A stretch of DNA of 6,212 nt, from positions 1 to 6,212 of the forward strand of contig DAOVAE010000076.1 in the NCBI GenBank assembly GCA_030671225.1. The letters are read 5' to 3'. The position numbers and the translations under genes were made by a program. The notes beneath the pieces are model-generated. The model was not told where the DNA came from and did no database searches. It saw only the letters and a list, made by a program, of their open reading frames with translations. Origin of the DNA: Desulfobacteraceae bacterium. Lineage in GTDB: Bacteria > Desulfobacterota > Desulfobacteria > Desulfobacterales > UBA11574. Of this stretch, positions 5,229 through 6,212 are shown piece by piece. Positions within the stretch are counted from its first letter, which is position 1. Each line of letters opens with the position of its first letter.

Positions 5229-6013
5229 TGTCCAAAAGAATCAATTTTGACAATATCACTATAGTTTTACACCAGCCACGATATCCTGAAAATATCGGGT
5301 CTGCTGCCCGTGCCATGCGCAATATGGGCATAAGTCGGCTTGTGGTAGTTGACCCCCCAAACTATGATCTAAATAAAGCCATGAAGTTGGCGACTCATAC
5401 TGGTTCTGATGTTATTGATAAAAGTAAAATTTGCACAGACCTTAAGGACGCGCTCGCTCCTTTTCATTATGTTGTCGGAGCTACGGCACGGCTGGGAGGA
5501 CAGCGTCAGGTTATTAATAATCCTTCAAAACTGGCTCAAAAGCTGGCTCCTATTTCCATTGAAAATCGTATAGCCATACTCTTTGGCCCGGAAGACAGGG
5601 GGCTTTCCAACGAGGAGATCCGGTACTGCCATGCGCTTGTAAATATCCCCACAGCCGAATTTTCATCCCTTAACCTGGCCCAGGCGGTAATGATCATATG
5701 TTATGAAATTTTTACTACCGGTCTTGAGAAAAACAAGGAATTCGTTCCTCGCCTTGCCAGTCGGCATGAACTTGATGGGATGTATGATCAGCTCAAAGAT
5801 ATACTGGTCAGGATAAGTTATATTAATTCTGAAAATCCGGATTACTGGATCAACAATTTACGCCATTTTTTTACCAGGCTTAAGCTTTGTGCCAAAGAGG
5901 TCAGTATGATCCGTGGTATATGCAGGCAGATCAACTGGTATGGAAAGAAGTGCTATGCGGACGGGCAAAAAATGTTGCAAAATGATGTCACACGGGAGCC
6001 CGAAGAATTTTGA
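5228..6013 (+). CDS. trmJ: TrmJ-type tRNA (Nm32) 2'-O-methyltransferase, SPOUT/TrmH superfamily
   Basis: This 261-residue SPOUT enzyme uses S-adenosylmethionine to methylate the ribose 2'-O. All three SpoU motifs are present: motif 1 PENIGSAARAMRNMG (20-34, with the catalytic-type Arg28), motif 2 ILFGPEDRGLSNEE (117-130) and motif 3 IPTAEFSSLNLAQAV (140-154). The last two build the knot that holds the cofactor. The opening IVLHQPRYPENIG, the length and the helical C-terminal extension (about 175-240) fit TrmJ, which modifies position 32 of the tRNA anticodon loop, better than TrmH or RlmB. Substrate is inferred from similarity. The start overlaps the ndk stop (TGATG) and has no clear Shine-Dalgarno of its own, which supports coupling to ndk. 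A gap of 27 bases without a terminator leads to the next gene. Confidence 0.9.
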   Translation: MSKRINFDNITIVLHQPRYPENIGSAARAMRNMGISRLVVVDPPNYDLNKAMKLATHTGSDVIDKSKICTDLKDALAPFHYVVGATARLGGQRQVINNPSKLAQKLAPISIENRIAILFGPEDRGLSNEEIRYCHALVNIPTAEFSSLNLAQAVMIICYEIFTTGLEKNKEFVPRLASRHELDGMYDQLKDILVRISYINSENPDYWINNLRHFFTRLKLCAKEVSMIRGICRQINWYGKKCYADGQKMLQNDVTREPEEF

Positions 6014-6040
6014 TAAATAAGCTTCCAAAAAAGGAGACCC

Positions 6041-6212
6041 ATGAGATTAGTCAGATTTGGTCAAAGGGGTAAGGCGAAGCCTGGTCTGTGGAAAGATGGC
6101 AAAATAGTCGACTTGAGAGAGATCTTCCCTCAGATTCCTGATATAAGCGAAGCATTTTTCAGAGACGGATGGCTTGAAAAGGTTGCCGGGGTTAAGAATC
6201 CGGGCCGAAAAA
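6041..6212 (+). CDS. Fumarylacetoacetate hydrolase family protein, N-terminal part (cut by window end)
   Basis: Only the first 57 codons are in the window. The opening MRLVRFGQRGKAKPGLWKDG, then KIVDLREIFPQIPD, matches the N-terminal domain typical of fumarylacetoacetate hydrolase-family enzymes (2-hydroxyhepta-2,4-diene-1,7-dioate isomerase, ureidoglycolate lyase and related hydrolases). In these the catalytic metal site lies in the downstream domain, which is not visible here, so the substrate cannot be told. A strong AAGGAG (6031-6036) precedes the ATG by four bases. It probably belongs to the ndk-trmJ transcript because no terminator is seen before it. Confidence 0.75.
   Translation, partial: MRLVRFGQRGKAKPGLWKDGKIVDLREIFPQIPDISEAFFRDGWLEKVAGVKNPGRK

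Overview
The window reads as an ordinary chromosomal segment of a Gram-negative bacterium. By the look of its genes it is most likely a member of the Desulfobacterota (former Deltaproteobacteria), but this is inferred from gene style and combination, not from a marker gene. Base composition is moderate, with AT-rich intergenic regions. There is no tRNA, rRNA, CRISPR array, transposase or phage gene. No gap between genes exceeds 300 bases. I did not find an obviously new multi-gene system. The notable signals are mostly regulatory.

Layout from left to right. (1) Bases 1-53 may be the tail of an upstream gene, followed by a 54-residue FmdB-type zinc-ribbon protein (68-232, +). (2) A minus-strand operon follows, read right to left: a single-domain TrmO-type tRNA methyltransferase (2881-2471), then the RecD2 DNA helicase (2456-285), with only 14 bases between them. 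(3) A divergent intergenic region (2882-3078) holds candidate promoters for both directions and a 10-bp direct repeat 32 bp apart. (4) A plus-strand pair comes next: a YibQ-family divergent polysaccharide deacetylase with a twin-arginine-like signal peptide (3079-3855), and an unrecognised 71-residue protein (3870-4085). (5) A 200-bp regulatory region contains a CRP-type palindrome, a good sigma-70 promoter and a strongly folded leader, followed by a stand-alone cyclic-nucleotide-binding-domain protein (4286-4669). (6) A plus-strand operon closes the window: nucleoside diphosphate kinase ndk (4812-5228), a TrmJ-type tRNA 2'-O-methyltransferase (5228-6013, start overlapping the ndk stop) and the beginning of a fumarylacetoacetate-hydrolase-family protein (6041 to the window edge).

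Most of the genes are housekeeping: DNA repair (RecD2), tRNA anticodon-loop modification (TrmO acts at position 37, TrmJ at 32), nucleotide balance (Ndk) and the cell envelope (YibQ). The part most worth a second look is 4086-4285. There a small nucleotide-sensor gene without an output domain sits behind what looks like a CRP/FNR-family operator, and its leader can fold in two mutually exclusive ways.
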